From contig CAVVCH010000050.1 of the NCBI GenBank assembly GCA_963746605.1, positions 27,005 through 91,004 of the forward strand: a stretch of 64,000 nucleotides of DNA, read 5' to 3'. The position numbers and the translations under genes are program-made. The DNA is from CAVQSS01 sp963746605 (GTDB lineage: Bacteria; Desulfobacterota; RBG-13-43-22). Shown here in pieces: positions 45,632 to 54,742 of this stretch. Each line of letters opens with the position of its first letter. Position 1 is the stretch's first letter. The notes beneath the pieces are model-generated. The model worked only from the letters and a program-made list of their open reading frames with translations, had not been told where the DNA came from and ran no database searches.

Positions 45632-46054
45632 ATGAATATCCCGCCGAACAAGATCGAACAGTTTAATCAGAACCCCCTTTACCAGACCGTTGGAATTCGC
45701 CTGGAAAAGGCTTGGGACGGCCGGGCCGACTCGTTGCTGACGCCCTCCCCCCGGGTCTGCTGGCCTTTCCCCAATCAGCCTCATGGCGGGATGCTGTTCA
45801 CCCTCATGGACACCACCATGGCCTGGGCTATTATGTCCCGACTTGAGGCGGACTTCAGTTGCACGACCATCGATCTGCACATCCAGTACCTGGCTCCGGC
45901 CCGGGAAGCCCCTTTTACCTGCCGGGCCGAAACCACCCATCAGACCCGCCACCTGGCCTTCGTCCGGGCCGATATCCTGGACGCGCGGGAAAACCCCATT
46001 GCCTCAGGGCAGGGCACCTTTCGAATCATAAAAGTGGACATAGAATTTTCTTAA
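45632..46054 (+). CDS. PaaI-type hotdog thioesterase
   Basis: A 140-residue hotdog protein that probably hydrolyses an acyl- or aroyl-CoA. NQPHGGMLFTLMDTTMAWAI is the helix-and-loop motif of the family, with the Gly-Gly and Asp in place. Followed at 36 bases by a second hotdog-like gene. In an aromatic-CoA degrader it may relieve CoA trapping; the substrate is unknown. Confidence 0.82.
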   Translation: MNIPPNKIEQFNQNPLYQTVGIRLEKAWDGRADSLLTPSPRVCWPFPNQPHGGMLFTLMDTTMAWAIMSRLEADFSCTTIDLHIQYLAPAREAPFTCRAETTHQTRHLAFVRADILDARENPIASGQGTFRIIKVDIEFS

Positions 46055-46089
46055 ACGAACATCGATGTAATAAAAAGTGAGGCCGGACA

Positions 46090-46542
46090 ATGTATTTCGA
46101 AGAGTTTGTGGTTGGGGCCGAATTCGCTACCGGACTGCGGCAGATCGTCGATGCCGAGGTGACCACTTTTTTGGATCTCTCCTTGCTCAAAAACCCAATT
46201 TTCATGGACGACCAGGCCGCCCAGGCGTTTGGGCACCCCAAGCGCATCCTTCCCGCCCCTTTATTAATCAGTATGGCCATGGGCTTGTGTCAGCAACGGG
46301 GCCTTTTCGACCACATGGTGGCGGTGTTGGAGTTCGAATACGTCAAGTTCCAGAAGCCCAGCTATCTGGGTGATTCGGTCCAGGTAAAAAGCCGGGTCGT
46401 ACTGGCCCGACCGACCAAAAACCTGCAACGGGGTCTGGTCAAGTTGCGTTTTGAGCTCCACAATCAACGCCAGGAGTCCGTCCTGGAAATGCAGGCGGTA
46501 TACCTGATGGTGCGCAGACCATCAGGGCAATCGAATCGATGA
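46090..46542 (+). CDS. MaoC-like (hotdog) dehydratase family protein
   Basis: A 150-residue protein with the MaoC-type layout: YFEEFVVGAEFATGLRQIVD, then DLSLLKNPIFMDDQAAQAFG and the AFGHPKRILPAPLLISMAMG segment, where (R)-hydratases have their Asp-His pair. Here the DxNPxH motif reads LKNPIFMDD, so the His is replaced and catalysis cannot be assumed. Adjacent to the thioesterase on the same strand. Confidence 0.75.
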   Translation: MYFEEFVVGAEFATGLRQIVDAEVTTFLDLSLLKNPIFMDDQAAQAFGHPKRILPAPLLISMAMGLCQQRGLFDHMVAVLEFEYVKFQKPSYLGDSVQVKSRVVLARPTKNLQRGLVKLRFELHNQRQESVLEMQAVYLMVRRPSGQSNR

Positions 46543-46599
46543 TCCCCATTCTGTTTGGTTCCTATTCCGTTTTAATCACCCTTTTAAGAACAAAGCATC

Positions 46600-47361
46600 A
46601 TGCCTGTCCTCGGTATTCTAACTTGTGAAATCCTTGAATTGGAATTCGCGCATCTGTTGATCTCGGACCCGGAAATTCACCGGATAACCGTGGTCGAGGA
46701 GGAATACTCTAAAACGTTGACCGCCCTGCTGGAAGAATCGGGTCTCCGGCCCCAACGGATCAAAAGTTCTGAAGATTTTGTTCGAACGGCGGATAACGGG
46801 TTGGAGGTCCTGATCCGGGTCCTGGAATTGGGTCTGCACAACCGGAAGCGGCTGCTCCAGGAAGGGCTGGCCGCGGCTGGAAAAGAAATGGGTCCTCGGG
46901 TGGATGCCCTTCTACTGGGCTACGGCCTGTGCGGCAACGCCCTGGCCGATCCGGCGGCCTTGCTGGTCGAGTCCGGAGTGCCGGTATGTATTCCCTGGGA
47001 CGAGGATCACCCGGTGGACGACTGCGTGGGGCTGATCATCGGCGGACGGGAAAACTACTACGAAGAGCAGTGCCGGGTGGCCGGGACCTTTTTCATGATC
47101 CCCGGCTGGACCCGGCATTGGAAAAACATCTTCAGAAAAGAGGCGGGCGGCTGGAGCGAGGATTTGGCCAGACGACTCTTCACCGGCTCCGGCTATGAAC
47201 GTTCCCTCCTGGTAACCAACGGTCTTCTTCCCGAGGAAGCCATGAAGGAAAATATCGAGGAGTTCAACCGGATGTTCGGCTTCCGGACTGAGACACGACC
47301 GGGAACGCTTGACCTGCTGAGACGGGCCTGGAATTCAGCCAAACATTCTCTGCTGGGGTGA
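46600..47361 (+). CDS. DUF1638 family protein
   Basis: A 253-residue cytoplasmic protein. LLLGYGLCGNALADPAALLV and IGGRENYYEEQCRVAGTFFM are the core of DUF1638, a family often beside corrinoid methyltransferase genes in methanogens and acetogens. Function is unknown. Here no methyltransferase is beside it, though a corrinoid salvage cluster exists 35 kb upstream. Confidence 0.72.
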   Translation: MPVLGILTCEILELEFAHLLISDPEIHRITVVEEEYSKTLTALLEESGLRPQRIKSSEDFVRTADNGLEVLIRVLELGLHNRKRLLQEGLAAAGKEMGPRVDALLLGYGLCGNALADPAALLVESGVPVCIPWDEDHPVDDCVGLIIGGRENYYEEQCRVAGTFFMIPGWTRHWKNIFRKEAGGWSEDLARRLFTGSGYERSLLVTNGLLPEEAMKENIEEFNRMFGFRTETRPGTLDLLRRAWNSAKHSLLG

Positions 47362-47390
47362 GCATCCTTTAAAGGGAAAAAGAGATCACG

Positions 47391-47852
47391 GTGCAAAAGA
47401 AAAGCGCAGGATTATTAATGTATCGGTTCCAGGCGTCGGTATTGGAACTTTTCCTGGTCCATATGGGCGGGCCATTCTGGGCAAAGAAAGACGACGGAGC
47501 CTGGTCTATCCCCAAAGGGGAATACGAGGAATCTGAAGATCCGTTTGAAGCGGCGAAACGAGAATTCCTGGAAGAAACCGGTATCGAGCCGACTGGTAGT
47601 TTTATTGAACTTCAGATGCTAAAACAACCAAGCGGTAAGACTGTAAAGGCTTGGGCCTTTGAGGGTAATGGCGATCCCGCTCACCTGAAAAGCAATACCT
47701 TTGAATTAGAGTGGCCTCCCCATTCGGGCAAACTATCAGCGTTTCCGGAAATAGATCGAGCAGGCTGGTTCCCGACGCTTCTGGCCAAACAAAAGATACT
47801 CAAGGGGCAGATAGGCTTTATAGACGAGCTGTGCAAACATCTTAAAATATGA
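47391..47852 (+). CDS. NUDIX hydrolase
   Basis: A 153-residue NUDIX enzyme; the box is GEYEESEDPFEAAKREFLEE followed by TGI, matching Gx5Ex7REUxEExGU. The pre-box WSIPKGEYEE and the C-terminal RAGWFPTLLAKQKILKGQIG suit a house-cleaning pyrophosphatase or 5'-cap-type hydrolase. GTG start at 47391. Confidence 0.85.
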   Translation: MQKKSAGLLMYRFQASVLELFLVHMGGPFWAKKDDGAWSIPKGEYEESEDPFEAAKREFLEETGIEPTGSFIELQMLKQPSGKTVKAWAFEGNGDPAHLKSNTFELEWPPHSGKLSAFPEIDRAGWFPTLLAKQKILKGQIGFIDELCKHLKI

Positions 47853-47899
47853 CGCTACCAGGGAAATGAGCGTTAGAACTCAAGGAGATTCTACTCAGG

Positions 47900-48097
47900 A
47901 TGGACGGCAAGAAAAGAGCTGACATCAGACCGGGAATCCGGGTACAGGTGGTGCAGAAACAGGATCAGCGTTCCGGGAAACTGACCGACGGGACCGTTCA
48001 GGAGATTCTCACCAATTCGGCCACTCACCCACACGGCATAAAAGTGCGTCTGGTCGGCGGGGTGGTCGGTCGAGTGAAGGCCGTAATCCCGGATTAG
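47900..48097 (+). CDS. ywbE: YwbE family protein
   Basis: A 65-residue conserved protein of unknown function. IRPGIRVQVVQKQDQRSGKL, VQEILTNSATHPHGIKVRL and GRVKAVI are the family pattern, apparently an SH3/KOW-like beta barrel. Convergent with tkt. Confidence 0.85.
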   Translation: MDGKKRADIRPGIRVQVVQKQDQRSGKLTDGTVQEILTNSATHPHGIKVRLVGGVVGRVKAVIPD

Positions 48098-48141
48098 GGA
48101 TCCAAGTCCCTTCATTTGAAAAACAGGATCTATATTGGCTC

Positions 48142-50199
48142 TTATTTCGCCCCTTCAATTGCCTTTAGGGCCTCTTCCACAACACGCTCCACCGTTATCC
48201 CGAACTGTTGATAGAGGATCTTATAAGGAGCCGAGGCGCCGAAGTGATCGAGCCCGATGATCCGGCCCTGGTCTCCCACATAGCGTTCCCAGCCCTGGGT
48301 GCAGCCGGCCTCGATCGACACCCGGGCCTTGATGGCCGGCGGCAACACTTCATCCCGATAGGATTGGGGCTGACGTTCAAACAATTCCCAACTCGGCATA
48401 CTGACCACTTGAGCGATGAGACCCTGAGCCTCCAATTGAACCGCGGCCTCCAGCGCCAGCGACAGTTCCGAGCCGGTCCCGATCAGGATGACCTGCGGTT
48501 TTTTCCCTTCCAATTTATTGACCACGTACCCTCCCCGAGCCAGCCCGGAGGCGGGCTGGCATTTTTTCCGGTCCAGCGTGGGGACATTCTGCCGGGTCAG
48601 GATCAGGGCGGTCGGGCCGGTGGTGTTTTGCAGGGCCTGGCGCCAGGCCTCGGCGGTTTCGTTGGCGTCGGCCGGGCGGATCACGGTCAGGTTGGGGATG
48701 GCCCGCAGGGCGGCCAGTTGCTCCACCGGCTGATGAGTCGGCCCGTCTTCTCCCAGGCCGATGCTGTCGTGGGTGAAGACATAAATCACCCGCTGCCCCA
48801 TCATGGCGGCCAACCGGATCGGCGGGCGCATGTAGTCGGAAAAGATCAAGAAGGTCCCCCCATAGGGGATCACCCCGCCGTGAAGGGCCATCCCGTTCAT
48901 GATGGATCCCATGCCGTGCTCCCGGACCCCGAAACGGATATTGCGCTGATCGTACTGCCCGGGGGCATAATCCTGTGACCCCTTGATCAGGGTTTTATTG
49001 GAAGGAGCCAGGTCGGCCGAACCGCCCATCAGTTGCGGCAACCGCGCGGCGATGGCGTTCAGGATCGTTCCCGAGGCGTTGCGGGTGGCTGCGCCTTTGG
49101 GATCGGCCGGGAAAGTGGGGATATCCGCGTCCCAGCCTTGGGGCAGCTCGCCTTGAAGGATCTGCCGGAGTTCCCGGGCCGGTCCCGGAAAAAGCTGTTC
49201 ATAGGACTGCTGCAGGGACGACCACTCGCCTTCCGTTTTTTTCCCTCTTTCCAGTGTCTGGCGGAAAAAGTCCATGGCCGGCTCGGGCAGGCAGAAGGCA
49301 GGTTCCGCCGGCCAGCACAAGTTGGCCTTGGTCAGCCCCAACTCATCCACCCCCAGGGGTTCGCCGTGGGCCGAGGACTTGTTCTGCTTGTTGGGGCTTC
49401 CCCAGCCGATGAACGTGCGGACGGCGATCAGGGAGGGACGCTGTTTTTCCTCTTGAGCGGCCTGGACGGCCCGGGCGATGGCCTCCAGGTCATTACCGTC
49501 TTCCACCTGCTGGACATGCCATTCATAGGCCTCAAACCGTTTCAGCCGGTCTTCGGTATAGGCGATATCGGTGCTGCCCTCGATGGAAATGTGGTTATCG
49601 TCGTAGAGGCAAATCAGTTTGCCCAGTTTGAGGTGGCCGGCCAGGGAGGCCGCTTCGTGAGAGACCCCTTCCATCAGGTCCCCGTCGCTGACCAGGGCGT
49701 AGGTGGTATGGTCCACGATCGGAAACCCGGGCTGGTTGTACCGGGCGGCCAGAAAGGCCTCGGCCATGGCCATTCCCACGGCGTTGGCCAGCCCCTGGCC
49801 CAGCGGTCCGGTGGTGGTCTCCACTCCGGGGGTGTGGCCGTATTCGGGGTGCCCCGGTGTCTTGCTCCCCCATTGGCGGAAGTTTTTCAGGTCATCCAGG
49901 GACAGGTCATAGCCGGTCAGATACAGGAGGCTGTAAAGCAGCATGGAGCCGTGGCCGGCGGAAAGCACGAAGCGGTCCCGGTCGAACCATTGGGGATTGG
50001 CCGGGTTATGTTTCAAAAACCGGGTCCAAAGCACGTAAGCCATGGGTGCCGCCCCCATAGGCAGCCCCGGGTGGCCTGAATCAGCCTGCTGCACGGCCTC
50101 CGCGCTCAGCATCCGGATGGTGTTGATGCCTAACAAGTCTTTTTCGTTGTCAAATTGGATACTTTCGGTCTGATCTAAACGCTGGTTGGTCGGTCCCAT
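48142..50199 (-). CDS. tkt: Transketolase
   Basis: A 685-residue thiamin-diphosphate enzyme moving two-carbon units between sugar phosphates, linking the pentose pathway to glycolysis. Thiamin-binding ALVSDGDLMEGVSHEAASLA to CLYDDNHISIEG, and VFTHDSIGLGEDGPTHQPVE in the Pyr domain, are all intact. It stands opposite the gnd-zwf-pgl cluster 4 kb away and completes a useful pentose phosphate set. Confidence 0.95.
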   Translation of the reverse strand: MGPTNQRLDQTESIQFDNEKDLLGINTIRMLSAEAVQQADSGHPGLPMGAAPMAYVLWTRFLKHNPANPQWFDRDRFVLSAGHGSMLLYSLLYLTGYDLSLDDLKNFRQWGSKTPGHPEYGHTPGVETTTGPLGQGLANAVGMAMAEAFLAARYNQPGFPIVDHTTYALVSDGDLMEGVSHEAASLAGHLKLGKLICLYDDNHISIEGSTDIAYTEDRLKRFEAYEWHVQQVEDGNDLEAIARAVQAAQEEKQRPSLIAVRTFIGWGSPNKQNKSSAHGEPLGVDELGLTKANLCWPAEPAFCLPEPAMDFFRQTLERGKKTEGEWSSLQQSYEQLFPGPARELRQILQGELPQGWDADIPTFPADPKGAATRNASGTILNAIAARLPQLMGGSADLAPSNKTLIKGSQDYAPGQYDQRNIRFGVREHGMGSIMNGMALHGGVIPYGGTFLIFSDYMRPPIRLAAMMGQRVIYVFTHDSIGLGEDGPTHQPVEQLAALRAIPNLTVIRPADANETAEAWRQALQNTTGPTALILTRQNVPTLDRKKCQPASGLARGGYVVNKLEGKKPQVILIGTGSELSLALEAAVQLEAQGLIAQVVSMPSWELFERQPQSYRDEVLPPAIKARVSIEAGCTQGWERYVGDQGRIIGLDHFGASAPYKILYQQFGITVERVVEEALKAIEGAK

Positions 50200-50657
50200 G
50201 GTTCCTTTCCCCTGCCTGCCTGAAATGAATTTAAAACGGTCGAGTCCCCTGAAGGAACCTGATTAAACCAGCAGCCGACCCATCTGTCAAGGCCCGAATA
50301 GCCCCTGGTTCGTAGATTTTCAACCATGGGAATTTCGATGATGATCTTGATTCAAGGAAGTCCGGCTGAGCTGAAGAGGCTCCGGATGGAGGCGACCGCT
50401 GGCCGGAGGCCGGGGCCGTCCAGGACAGGCGGGAGAGTTCTCTACGATGGAAAGTCCATCCCCACAAACGAAACACTTTCCGGCTGTTTCGCCGCTCCCC
50501 TGCCCTTTTTCCTTGATTGACATTCATAACCATTTTAGTAGCATTGGTTCAATTAAGGAACCGAAGGGAATATGATCGGCTTGCATTCCATGTAGTGGAG
50601 GCCATTTCCTAAGGCGCATTCCTCGTCTTGGACCTTAGACTATGATGATGGGACAGA
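50200..50657. other. Intergenic region with one doubtful small ORF
   Basis: No recognised gene. On the minus strand 50320-50523 a 67-codon frame has CFVCGDGLSIVENSPACPG, a zinc-knuckle-like cysteine spacing, but no ribosome site and no family match; plus-strand frames overlap it. GC-rich short palindromes (CCGCTGGCCGGAGG) may form RNA structure. I would not call a gene without homology. Confidence 0.35.
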
Positions 50658-51307
50658 ATGGTAAATCAAATTGCGATTCAGTACGATACGATAGCCAAAG
50701 AATATGCCGAAGCATTCTCCGGTGAACACGAAAAGAAACCGAAGGACCAGGAAATACTTCACCGATTCTCGCAAGAGATCGGGGACAGGAGGCCGGTCTG
50801 GGATTTCGGCTGCGGTCCCGGTCAAACGGCCGAACTACCTGAAACAACCTTGGCATTGAAATCTCCGGGCTGGATCTTTCGGAAAAAATCCTGGAACAGG
50901 CCAGAACAATGCACCCGGAGATACACTTCCGAAAGGGTAATATTCTTGCGCTTGAATTTGAAAACGACTCCATAGCCGGTGTTGTAGCCTTCTACGCTAT
51001 CGTCCACTTTACCGAAGAACAGGTGGGGCTGGCCTTCCGAGAAGTATTTCGTGTTTTACAGCCGGGCGGAATATTCCTTTTCACCTACCACGTTGGGGAA
51101 GGGTCAATCCACTTAGACGAGTTTCTTGGCCGGAAAATCGATTTAGACTTCATGTTCTTTAGCACCGATTTCATTTCCAGTTGTCTGAAGGACATCGGAT
51201 TTGAAAAAATAGAGGTCATCGAGAGGGAACCCTATCCCGGGGTGGAGTACGAAAGTCGAAGGGCTTATGTGTTTGCCATAAAGCCAGCCGTGCCAAAATC
51301 ATCCTGA
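50658..51307 (+). pseudogene. SAM-dependent class I methyltransferase, frameshifted
   Basis: Motif I is VWDFGCGPGQTAE, then the frame is lost near 50835. In another frame GIEISGLDLSEKILEQARTM continues the fold and from 50909 the rest is normal (VVAFYAIVHFTEEQVGLAFR, VLQPGGIFLFTYHVGEGS). One or two small indels separate the pieces. Substrate unknown. A sequencing error is possible. Confidence 0.75.
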
Positions 51308-51439
51308 CCGGGTGCTGCAACTGACCGGTCTAATCCGGAGAAAGGGGAGGTTCCCCTCTCCCTCCTCCACTCCCCCGGGTTGATTTCAGTTCTCGGTATT
51401 TCTTCTTGAACGGGTCATTCTCTTGTCCTATACTCTTAA

Positions 51440-52369
51440 GTGATGAAACGAAAGGATTTCCAGGCGGCCTACCTGACTACCTATGAACAGGGTCTTTTCC
51501 CCGGCCTCATCGCCGAGGCCGAGGCCATCCTCCAGGATTGTACCCTGTGTCCGAGAAAATGCGGCCCCGACCGTACCGCCGGCGAGCAGGGTTTCTGCCG
51601 GGCCGGTGGACTTCCTGAAATCTCCTCCTACGGCCCGCACTTGGGGGAAGAACGGCCGCTGGTGGGCCGCTATGGTTCGGGCACGATCTTTATGACCTAT
51701 TGCAACCTGGGGTGCATCTTTTGCCAGAACTACGAGATCAGCCGCCTGGGGGATGGAACCGCCGTCTCCTTCGAGCAGTTCAGCCAAGTCATGGTTCACC
51801 TGCAGGAGATAGGCTGCCATAACCTCAACTTCGTCAGCCCCTCTCATTTTGCCGCCCAGATCCTGAAGGCCCTCCCCCTGGCCATTGAAAAGGGCCTGAC
51901 CGTGCCCCTGGTCTACAACACGGGCGGCTACGACTCCGTCGAAACCCTGCGGCTCCTCGACGGGGTCTTCGACATCTACATGCCGGACTTCAAGTACACG
52001 CGAGGGGACATCGCGGCCCAATACTCCCAGGCGCCCGACTACCCGGAGGTGGTCACGGCGGCCTTGAAAGAGATGCATCGCCAGGTGGGCGACCTGGAAC
52101 TGGATGAGGAGGGGATCGCTCTCCGGGGATTGCTGGTCCGGCATCTGGTCCTGCCCGAAGGGCTGGCCGGAACCCGGGAGGCCATGCATTTCCTGGCCAC
52201 GGAGATTTCGAAAAACACCTATGTCAACCTGATGGATCAATACCGCCCCTGCGGCGACCTGATCCCTCCGGACTCGCCCCTGCGCCGCCGCATCACCCGG
52301 CAGGAGTTTAGGGAGGCGGTCCGAATTGCCCGGGAGGAAGGCCTCCACAGGATTGACTCTGAACTATAA
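51440..52369 (+). CDS. PflX-like radical SAM protein (COG1313)
   Basis: About 308 residues, a homologue of pyruvate-formate-lyase activating enzymes. A front cysteine cluster (CTLCPRKCGPDRTAGEQGFC) precedes the radical SAM motif CNLGCIFCQNYEIS, then NLNFVSPSHFAAQILKALP and VYNTGGYDSVETLRLLDG. It probably activates or modifies an unknown protein. GTG 51440 or ATG 51443 is the start. Confidence 0.85.
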   Translation: MMKRKDFQAAYLTTYEQGLFPGLIAEAEAILQDCTLCPRKCGPDRTAGEQGFCRAGGLPEISSYGPHLGEERPLVGRYGSGTIFMTYCNLGCIFCQNYEISRLGDGTAVSFEQFSQVMVHLQEIGCHNLNFVSPSHFAAQILKALPLAIEKGLTVPLVYNTGGYDSVETLRLLDGVFDIYMPDFKYTRGDIAAQYSQAPDYPEVVTAALKEMHRQVGDLELDEEGIALRGLLVRHLVLPEGLAGTREAMHFLATEISKNTYVNLMDQYRPCGDLIPPDSPLRRRITRQEFREAVRIAREEGLHRIDSEL

Positions 52370-52494
52370 ACGCTTTCATAATTGCATCTTCGGTTAATAA
52401 GCGGGGGTAATATTTTTCTCTCGCCCGCTCCCTTCGTTCGCTCGAGTTCACAGAGATCTCAGAGATTATTTTTATTTGCGCAGGTATCCCCTTT

Positions 52495-52516
52495 TATGCT
52501 AAATTGTAGTCACAAT
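52495..52516 (+). promoter_or_regulatory. Candidate -10 box and operator of the Phd-VapC pair
   Basis: TATGCT at 52495-52500 is directly followed by the inverted repeat ATTGT-AGTC-ACAAT (52503-52516), 17 bases before the antitoxin start. Toxin-antitoxin complexes of this class usually bind such palindromes to repress their own operon. Confidence 0.5.
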
Positions 52517-52533
52517 CAAACCAGGGGGTGTTT

Positions 52534-52794
52534 ATGATCTCAGTGGGTGTTAAAGAGCTCAAGGCCAAGCTGAGCAGTTTTATTGCGCGGGCACGGGAAG
52601 GTGAAGAAATCGTCATCACCGATCATGGAAAGGACGTGGCCCTGATGATGCCGCTTTCGCGGGAAAGGAGCGCTGTGAAATCCCTGATGGATCAAGGGAA
52701 GGTCAAATGGTCGGGGGGAAAACCCAAAGGGATAGCCGGCATCCGGATCAAGGGGAAGGCCCTTTCGAAAACCGTTATTGAGGACCGTCGTTGA
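52534..52794 (+). CDS. Phd/YefM-family antitoxin
   Basis: An 86-residue antitoxin starting at MISVGVKELKAKLSSFIARA. The N-terminal Phd fold binds DNA; VITDHGKDVALMMPLS is the family core and the C-terminal tail should wrap the toxin. It overlaps the PIN toxin gene by four bases (TTGA). Confidence 0.85.
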   Translation: MISVGVKELKAKLSSFIARAREGEEIVITDHGKDVALMMPLSRERSAVKSLMDQGKVKWSGGKPKGIAGIRIKGKALSKTVIEDRR

Positions 52795-53213
52795 TCCTCT
52801 ATCTCGATACCAGCAGCCTGGTTAAGCTCTACGTGGACGAGGTTCACGCCGTTACGGTAAGAGAGTGGGTCGAAGAAGCAGAGTTGATAGCCACCTGCCG
52901 TGTTGCCCTTCCCGAGACCATTTCCGCTTTCCACCGGCGTTTCAGAAGCGGCGACTTTTCCCAACCGGATTATGAAAACCTGATTGCCGGCTTCACTGAG
53001 GACTGGCGAAGATATGTCGTTTTAGACTTCGATGAATTGGAAGCCGGGCTTCTGGTCGGAAAGTACGGTCTGAGGGGTTTTGATGCCGTGCATCTGTCTT
53101 CGGCCAAAATGATGAAGCAGGATGCAAACCTGGCCCTTTTCTTTTCCTCATTTGATGAAAAGCTGAATAACGCCGCAGCAGCCGAGGGATTTCAGGTGCT
53201 GTTGCCGGAATAA
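52791..53213 (+). CDS. vapC: VapC-type PIN-domain toxin
   Basis: A 140-residue PIN ribonuclease. TTG start at 52791. Acidic metal ligands are visible in LYLDTSSLVKLY, in the CRVALPETISAF segment and in RGFDAVHLSSA. Such toxins cut specific tRNAs or rRNA when the antitoxin is lost. Paired with Phd upstream. Confidence 0.88.
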   Translation: MILYLDTSSLVKLYVDEVHAVTVREWVEEAELIATCRVALPETISAFHRRFRSGDFSQPDYENLIAGFTEDWRRYVVLDFDELEAGLLVGKYGLRGFDAVHLSSAKMMKQDANLALFFSSFDEKLNNAAAAEGFQVLLPE

Positions 53214-53322
53214 CCATGTCCGAAGATTTGCAAAAATGGAATAATCGCGGGATTAGCGAGGCCCGACCCTCAACTTACAACTTACCCGACCCCCCAACTT
53301 AGAATTGGAGAATTAAAGGACC

Positions 53323-53360
53323 TTGACATTGGGTTTGCCCTTATATAACATTTTGGTATA
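53323..53360 (+). promoter_or_regulatory. Promoter/operator of the second toxin-antitoxin pair
   Basis: TTGACA at 53323-53328, then TATAAC at 53344-53349 (15-base gap), followed by TTTTGGTATACAAAA, an imperfect palindrome around GTATAC, just before the AGGAGG ribosome site. Consistent with autoregulation by the antitoxin; boxes are imperfectly spaced. Confidence 0.4.
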
Positions 53361-53380
53361 CAAAAAAGGAGGTGCCGTCT

Positions 53381-53638
53381 ATGGCTAAAACCGCCATGAC
53401 CCATGCCCGATTGACCCCGGAGGTAAAAAGGCAGGCGGAAGTCATTTTAAAAGAACTGGGTATTTCCATTTCGGCGGCCCAGGAGATGTTCTATCGCCAA
53501 ATCATAGCCCATCAGGGAATCCCTTTTGATCTTCGCCTGCCCAATTCCCAAACCATCCGGGCGATGGAAGACGCCCGAAAGGGAAAAGGGGAAAAATACG
53601 CCAACGTAAGAGATTTATTCAGTGACCTGGGGCTTTGA
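53381..53638 (+). CDS. RelB/DinJ-family antitoxin
   Basis: An 85-residue antitoxin beginning MAKTAMTHARLTPEVKRQAE. Its ribbon-helix-helix N-terminus (LGISISAAQEMFYRQI) binds DNA, and the C-terminal part masks the toxin. Overlaps the toxin gene by four bases (ATGA), the classic arrangement. AGGAGGTGCCGTCT precedes the start. Confidence 0.9.
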   Translation: MAKTAMTHARLTPEVKRQAEVILKELGISISAAQEMFYRQIIAHQGIPFDLRLPNSQTIRAMEDARKGKGEKYANVRDLFSDLGL

Positions 53639-53907
53639 TGCTGCCGATTCGACCTACGGCCCAGTTCAAGAAAGACCTCAAAAGAGCGGCCCGGCAGGGA
53701 CGGAACATCAAAAAGGTTGAGGCGGCCTTGGAGATCCTGTCTATACCTCAACCCCTATCGGATTATTATAAGGATCACAAACTGAAAGGCACCTGGCGGG
53801 ATTTTCGGGAGTGCCATATCGAACCTGATTGGCTTTTAATATACACGTTGACGGATTTTGAACTCCGGCCGACCCGTCTTGGAACCCATGCGGAGTTATT
53901 TGATTAG
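53635..53907 (+). CDS. yafQ: YafQ/RelE-family mRNA interferase toxin
   Basis: A 90-residue ribosome-dependent endoribonuclease. DHKLKGTWRDFRECHIEPDW followed by LLIYTL and a C-terminal TRLGTHAELF matches the YafQ active-site pattern, including the conserved His residues. Partner of the DinJ-like antitoxin. Confidence 0.9.
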   Translation: MMLPIRPTAQFKKDLKRAARQGRNIKKVEAALEILSIPQPLSDYYKDHKLKGTWRDFRECHIEPDWLLIYTLTDFELRPTRLGTHAELFD

Positions 53908-54028
53908 CCCGGCAGAAAACATCCGGTCGGGAACAGTCACCATGATGGGCGACAATCGCGACAACAGCGGCGATTCGAGATATTTCGGCTTCGTAGCCCG
54001 CAACCGCATCGTCGGCCGCACCAACTAG
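53906..54028 (+). pseudogene. C-terminal fragment of a type I signal peptidase
   Basis: GTVTMMGDNRDNSGDSRYFG followed by FVARNRIVGRTN ends at TAG 54026-54028. MGDNRDNSxDSR is the box D/E signature of LepB. Only the last 30-40 residues remain, fused out of context to the toxin gene's end, so this is a rearrangement scar. Confidence 0.8.
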
Positions 54029-54122
54029 GCCATTGGACACCGATGTCCCTTGCTTGCCTGGGCCTTTGGCCCCGCAAGCTGCGGGCCACGGGTCAACGCC
54101 GCATTATCCATATTACCATGAA

Positions 54123-54542
54123 ATGCGGCACACAAAATTCATGCTCTGGACCATGAGACCCTTATTCGACTTCCTTAGAAACATGTTCAAAACGCCCATG
54201 GTTTGGTGGCCATGGATGGCAGGACTGCCATTGATCAACCTGTCGTCCATCTTCTTTCTCCCGAGGACGGAGGCATGGGTAGTGCTGGGCACCGGGCTCC
54301 TGGCCGCGACGATTATGACGGTCCTGCACGCCAAACTGGGGTACGTCCGGCTTCTTGGCATCGGCCATTTTGTTTGGATTCCCATGCTGATCTGGCTAGT
54401 ATTTAGACTGGATCACATTGTAGAAGGCACGCTTTTTTATGGCTGGCTTCTCACCTTGATAGCAATGGACACAGTGTCTCTTCTGATCGATATCGTCGAC
54501 CTCGTCCGTTACCTGCGCGGAGACCGCACTCCTCGGTTTTAA
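54123..54542 (+). CDS. Small polytopic membrane protein, unknown
   Basis: About 139 residues with four hydrophobic segments (WWPWMAGLPLINLSSIFFL, VLGTGLLAATIMTVL, FVWIPMLIWLVF, GWLLTLIAMDTVSLLID). Start at MRHTKFML is a choice; the frame is open from 54033. No family recognised. Codon usage looks unlike the core genes and it sits among gene remnants, suggesting transfer. Confidence 0.5.
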   Translation: MRHTKFMLWTMRPLFDFLRNMFKTPMVWWPWMAGLPLINLSSIFFLPRTEAWVVLGTGLLAATIMTVLHAKLGYVRLLGIGHFVWIPMLIWLVFRLDHIVEGTLFYGWLLTLIAMDTVSLLIDIVDLVRYLRGDRTPRF

Positions 54543-54742
54543 GGTCGCCCCCGGAGGAGGGATGGACTGACCTGCAAGAAAACGATCCAATGAACGAAAG
54601 AGTTGTAATGGGGGGTCGGACCTGGTGCGACCCCTTTGTGGACTTTGTGTGCGATCAAGCAAGCTTGGACCCCGCGGCCACCGCTCATCCGCGTGGCATT
54701 AGGCCGGGAAAACCGTTTCCCGCTGAAAGGAGGCGACATCAA

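Noticed and set aside
50320..50523. Minus-strand 67-residue protein with a CxxC motif
   Set aside because: No ribosome site or homologue that I can name; kept only as a note in the intergenic entry.
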